A DNA stretch of 64,000 nt from Agelas oroides. Lineage: Eukaryota; Porifera; Demospongiae; Agelasida; Agelasidae. Positions within the stretch are counted from its first letter, which is position 1. Each line of letters starts with the position of its first letter. The stretch covers positions 2,235,262-2,299,261 of the forward strand of contig OX422198.1 of the NCBI GenBank assembly GCA_949130485.1. Direction: 5' to 3'. Under the pieces are notes generated by a model that was given only the letters and a program-made list of their open reading frames with translations, did not search any database and was not told the origin of the DNA. Shown here one piece after another: positions 59,033 to 64,000 of the stretch. The translations under genes and the position numbers were made by a program.

Positions 59033-60030
59033 GTGAGATGGGTGCTCTGGCACTGCACTGATGTGACATTCCCAACTGTCATGTTACTAGTGGTTGTAAT
59101 TCCATCTGTGACCCAGCTGCCAGAACCAATACTGTACAGAGAACAAGACAGAATTCTCAACTCAGTTCAACTCAACTCTAACAGTATAGATCGTTATAGT
59201 CATCACAACTTACGGTTCAGAGAAATTCCAGTATGCACACTTGAATTTGCTTGCTTCATTCCCCTGAAGTGATATGAACAGCATTCAACTGCAACTGGTT
59301 AACTATGATGCAGGTACAATGTACCTAAATATATGTATCACTAATACCAGTGTACGGATTTAAAATTGAATGTTAAGGAGATGGGATTCAGCTCAAGAGT
59401 GTCTGTAGTTGGTGTCCCATGACTGCCCACTTGAGATGATAACACGGCTGACACAACATGGCTATTGCTAGGGAAGAAACAATGATTTTAAACCATTTAC
59501 TGTTTCTGATTATCTCTCCGAAATATCACTATAACAAGCTTAAGAGAGTTCTGAGTTCAGTTGGCACTTTAGTCCATCCACAGCAGTAGGTAAGAAATCA
59601 TCCAAGTTTTGGAAAAGAACATGTGCAATTGGTACACTCCCTACAAGTGAAGCATGAGTTAGCATGTACTATATGCATTGTGGTTCTCACTAAGTACTCA
59701 AGCTAAATTACTAAATCTACATAATATTATTCCTCATATGCTAATTATGGATCAATCTAGAGTCTTCTAGTACAGGTGTCTACTGTTTAAACTTTACTAT
59801 ACCAATGTTCCTTCTTGACAGCAGTTGAGCTGGGTTGGTGTCATTTAGTAGCCCAGCAAGACAGAGTCCTTCCACAGCGTTCTGCATTGTCCAACAGATG
59901 GCTACCTAGGGATACATGCATGCATGGTGCATGATTGATGGGAGTACAGTGGTCCACTTCTGGTATATCCTACCAAGAAAGATTCACCACATGAATGCAG
60001 AAACAGCCACAGGAATCCTTGACACTTTAA
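58860..60030. repeat. Direct pair of about 70-bp repeats
   Basis: 58909-58960 and 59955-60018 share CTTCTGGTA..CCAAGAAA and ATTCACCACATGAATGCAGA followed by AACAGCCACAG. Same orientation, about 1 kb apart. Nothing else recognised between 59300 and 59940. Confidence 0.7.
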
Positions 60031-60229
60031 ATTTGGAATTAAGTATCTAGTATATACTAGTCTAGCTATGTTGTAGATGAGCAACTGTACGCCAGTGAAC
60101 AAAAAGTTCATGGTAGATACTTGTGCTCAAACTGCACACTGTAAGACCAGTCTACTCAATCTCCTTATTCACCTGCACACCTTACAAATTTGTGTCACCA
60201 AAGGTTGCAAGGTGTGCAAGTGTAACATT

Positions 60230-60794
60230 CCAGACAGGGGATGTACACTCCATTGATAGAAACCACTCATCTGTTGCCATCATGCATCAACTGTGAATCG
60301 AACAGCATGGATACAATCTGAAGAAATTCCGTCAACAAGGATGGCCCCTGTGCTATTAAACATGAATGTTTTGCATGGCATCAAGGCATAGCCAATTCCA
60401 TCATACCCCCTTCCACCTTTGCACTCCTAGGCATCAGCTTATCCAGTGGCAGCATATTCACCAGAGATGTCATTTAGCTTCTCAAACTCAGGACCACAAA
60501 AAGTGTTTAGACAGCACCAGGATGCCTGGCGTCTCGCACAGCATGGTCTAAATATAGGGCATACTTTTGTAAACCCACAATAATTTGATCTTTCCTGTGT
60601 CCATGCACAGAATGAAAATTCACTCTTCCCGCATTAAGTCCAGATCCAGAGAGGTATTCGTATGGCTTGGATTTCGCCAAACTGCACCATAACGAGTTCT
60701 TCGACTCAGGTATCTGGTCATGGTCATAAATTCCATTACACAGGCGTCTCAGAAACTCAGACTTTGACACGTCAACACAGAAATGCGCAAGCAA
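60230..60794 (-). pseudogene. Decayed coding segment of unknown family
   Basis: Minus-strand frame from 60794 reads AHFCVDVSKSEFLRRLCNGI, then SGLNAGRVNFHSVHGHRKDQ, to 60507. After a frame change, YDGIGYALMPCKTFMFNSTG and AILVDGISSDCIHAVRFTVD follow at about 60420-60270 with stops between. Protein-like but broken; I cannot name the family. Confidence 0.35.
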
Positions 60795-60799
60795 ATCAT

Positions 60800-63431
60800 C
60801 ACCGCAACATATACCACAGATTAAGTGATAAGAAACCAGCCTCGGACAACGGGACGGTCACCTCACTTATACTTGTAAAACTTGATTTTCCACATGTCAG
60901 ACGAGAGGGAATGCGCGGCGCCTATGCGCCCCAGGAAGGGCATGTATAAAAAGCTCACTCAGGCTTGCCGATTTTAGTACGTAGCATTGTTCAAATAGCT
61001 ACGTTGGCTTGCCATAGGATGTTCGTAGGCACGTAGTTGACGTTGAGAAGTTCTACTTCAGCTTGATACAGCTACAGGTATTGTGCATTCCCTTTAAGGT
61101 ACTACAAAATCTAGTAGAATCTGATCTGAAACAGATTGTTTGCGATCGCACTTTTGCAAATTATCCGGTTTTGCCAAATGTAGTCAAATGTCAACAATGT
61201 CATGTAGATTATCATTATTGCACCGCTATAAAGTGTGACTCAGAGAGAACATAATCTGTGTGGTTCTACTATATATTATTTGCGTGTGAATGACTATTTG
61301 CGTATTTGTGTATGATGCACGGCTTTGTATTTTGGCGCATGTCTGGGTATTTTGATGCACGTCGTGTCACTTGTCCGTGACGTCGGACCCTTCGCTTGCA
61401 GGAAGGCCGTCGAATGCAAAATGAGGCTATATCGCCGCACAAAGCGCGCGGAATTTTTTTTGTTTAGTGTACTCAGTAAGCGTTTTTGTTACATTTCAGC
61501 GTCAATCAGAAAAATTGCCAATTTCTGCAGAAATCATTGCGTTGACGAATTAACGTAACGACTAACGGTAATAGGCTGACTTTTGCTAGAATGTAACTTA
61601 TCTGCAGCTAAAACTAAAAGAGGCCGTAGATATAAAATAAAGACCAGCATGTAGCTAAGACATCTCAATAACACATTACTAAGAATTAGCAAAAACCTTC
61701 ACAAGAGTATCTTAGTTCTGATCGCTATAAGTTGGTGGGCGAGGTTTCTGCGACGGTCGATTGCCGAAATACCGTAAATCGGGATAATAAAGACCCATTG
61801 AACTTGAAGTAAGCACCCATGTATATAGGCACCCATTTTGACTACAACAATTACAGAGTGTTACATGTATAAGCACCCACACAAAAATAGGCACCCCATA
61901 TAAACCGTTACCGCGCAAACGGGTTGATTCGTAAATCCAAAACTCATTTGATATATTGCTATTAGGCATGCCAGTTCATTTCACACTTTTGTTTTGCTGT
62001 ATTTTAGGTTTTTGCAGTAAGTAGAGGAAACCATTTCATCTGTGAATACTTTTTTGTTTGTATATACGCGGTTCCCAGGTAGACCATGCAGATGTATGTA
62101 TGTAGCCAATGATATTTCCCTGTTTAAACAAAGTTTTTTTCTATCTAAACACTTTTTAGCCTATATGCTGTAATCCAAAACTACGCCATCGCAATAGTAT
62201 TATTATATTATTATTCCTCTCACTACAACTATACATGCCAACACAGTGGCATAGGCAGAAAATCTGGGGGTTCTATAGAGCTTCCTTACACTGGCTTTCT
62301 GCACTCAGAAGGCTGGGCTCTCTAATCGCTTTTCAGATTCCTAGCTGCACAGGAAAGTTTATTAGAAAATGTATGCCGTATTATTGCAATGTATAAAGTA
62401 CAGTGATTACATATACAGCTGACTACGTAGCTAGTTGCCATATTCACTAAATATGGCGTAAATTATTGAACACGTGCAAATTGTTTGCATATCCACGGAA
62501 AGCAAGTCAATTCTAAGCACTACAGAGAGTTAATATGATGCGTAAATTGTGTGCGTATCTAGCTTTCCATCAACGTTCTACAGAACGGCGTCCTACCCCA
62601 AGCATGAATGACCACACAATTCGCTTGAACGACAATTCGCGCGACAAGTTCGCGACTTCCACAGTACACTGCCACGAAGAATTTTCATTCTTGCGATAAT
62701 TTTTTGGGTCATTGGCTTAAACAAGCAGTAGACAAGCAAACGTGAAGATTTGCAGCTTCTGTTGAGTCATGCTTGAATGAAAAGATTTGTTAAACTACGT
62801 ACAAGCATACATAATATAAATTGTGAACATTTGTGAACGTTGTGAGCATGCACAGAATGGTTTTGAGCCAAGTGCGAGCAATGGGCATTAGCTTCAATGA
62901 AAAGAGATTAGTCTACAACTTGTGAACATTTGTGAATGTGTCTGAGACAGCAGTACATCACTGACACCTCTATACGCTCTACGCATGGCACTCTACCGCC
63001 TGACGGTTCTCTTGGTAAGTTAACTCACACACTGGTCTGTTCGATAGTCGTTCTCAACGGCAGGCCACTGGGACGGCTGTTTGCTAACTCACACACTGTC
63101 ACTGAAGAATCGTTCTTCCACCCCGGGCCCCAGTACGGCATGCAACAGCTCAGCAGGCCTTGGGCAATGTCACGTGATTGCAGCCAGCGGACGGCGTGCC
63201 TGCAGGCTGATGTGGATGGGTGACTTTACATAAAATTTAGACCTGGAAATATGGCTCGTTGTTTGTTCATTCATATGCACAATTACAATGCGGGAGGTGC
63301 GGACGATATGCATGTTCACAACAAATATATGTTTGAATTGTTGTCCGCAAATAGTGCAGCAATTGGTCAGAAGAGCATCAAGCTTATACGACAGCAAGAT
63401 ATCTATAGACTACCATAATATACCGTACGTT
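60800..63431. other. Stretch without recognised genes
   Basis: Contains GCTCACTCAGGCTTGCC (60952, a fragment of the GGGGCGAGCC TIR family) and a TACCGTAAATCGGGATAATA segment with AAGCACCCA units (61770-61900) that looks like part of a MITE. No exon supported. Confidence 0.45.
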
Positions 63432-63813
63432 TCTATGCGTTTTCAGAAGGATGGTATGACTCCAGGCTGTTCGGTTGCCGCTTCATTGTTGGCGGTGACT
63501 CACTAGAAGGACAAATGGTGAACTTTCAATAGGAATTTATTTACGCACGTAATTACGCGGGTCCTTTCATTGCAGCGGCCGTTACGCGCGCGTTCCGCAT
63601 TCATCCGCTGGTCCTTCTTGAACAAACGGGGTGCATAGCTGCAACCAAACTCGTTTGGACAGCGGTGATTCTCAATGGTAGCGAGGCTAGTGGACCACCT
63701 ATAAACGGTAGGGAGCTTAAAATGTGTAGCTAGGCGGTGTATAAAATCTTTCGGAGGCTACAGAGAGGGGGTTCGCTCGAACCTCCTCGAACCCCCCCCT
63801 GCATACGGGCCTG
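63432..63813. mobile_element. Right-end copy of the 2347-3574 element
   Basis: 63432-63813 matches 3190-3574, ending with TTCGCTCGAACCTCCTCGAA and TGCATACGGGCCTG. The left part is absent from this site, so this copy is truncated. Confidence 0.8.
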
Positions 63814-64000
63814 GTTAGTATCCCATTTTGCAAGCAGCTTTGGCAAAAACATTTTCTGACAAAAAGGCGTTGCAATATCCTAACCTGAACGCTCAAACTA
63901 TATAAAAATCATTATTAGTATAGTCAACAGCTAATACCCAGCAACAGTAGATGTCTAGGCAAAAATTGTTATGTGTGTGTATGATGTGTATGTGCCGCTG

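Overview
This is eukaryotic nuclear DNA, most probably from a demosponge. Three things point there: two intron-rich 7TM receptor genes whose ectodomain motif (C..GFYLHQE.G.CRP.C) resembles receptor families I associate with sponges; a gene joining chlamydial-Pmp-like GGAI/F..N beta-helix repeats to a multi-pass membrane domain, a combination I know mainly from sponges; and a dense load of foldback elements, MITEs and decayed coding repeats. The species cannot be read from the window.

Layout. (1) 1-13.9 kb, + strand: receptor copy 1, truncated by the window start; seven exons seen, introns packed with MITEs. (2) 14.1-16.9 kb: degenerate GGGACA-type hexamer satellite that switches strand twice. 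(3) 17.0-18.3 kb: 5'-truncated non-LTR retrotransposon, minus strand. (4) 18.8-25.9 kb: two overlapping, frameshifted copies of one large transposon-like coding repeat. (5) 26-35 kb: gene-poor; foldback elements, a TTAA-flanked MITE, an Arg-rich STPR-like remnant inside a TIR element, and an inverted second copy of a repeat from 7.6 kb. (6) 35.6-45.6 kb, + strand: receptor copy 2, with the same exon structure as copy 1 and a 1-bp frameshift in its last exon. Its fifth intron holds a small HIRAN-like ORF inside a TIR element. (7) 46.6-50.9 kb, minus strand: the Pmp-like gene, broken by a 4-bp insertion and by a 251-bp MITE with perfect 62-bp TIRs and a 9-bp target duplication; a fragment of a paralogue lies at 52.1 kb. 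(8) 52.4-64 kb: repeats, some coding-like segments, and the first exons of a probable secreted protein (56.6-57.3 kb, + strand).

The receptor genes form one tandem pair. They share splice phases and exon lengths (56, 99 and 341 bp are identical), a TTAA MITE in the same intron, and GGGACA repeats in the 3' flank, so a segment larger than the gene was duplicated. The Pmp-like gene is tail-to-tail with copy 2. No operon, CRISPR or prokaryotic feature is present. Several mobile families carry recognisable TIRs and target duplications, and four of them share a CAG start and a 5-bp duplication.
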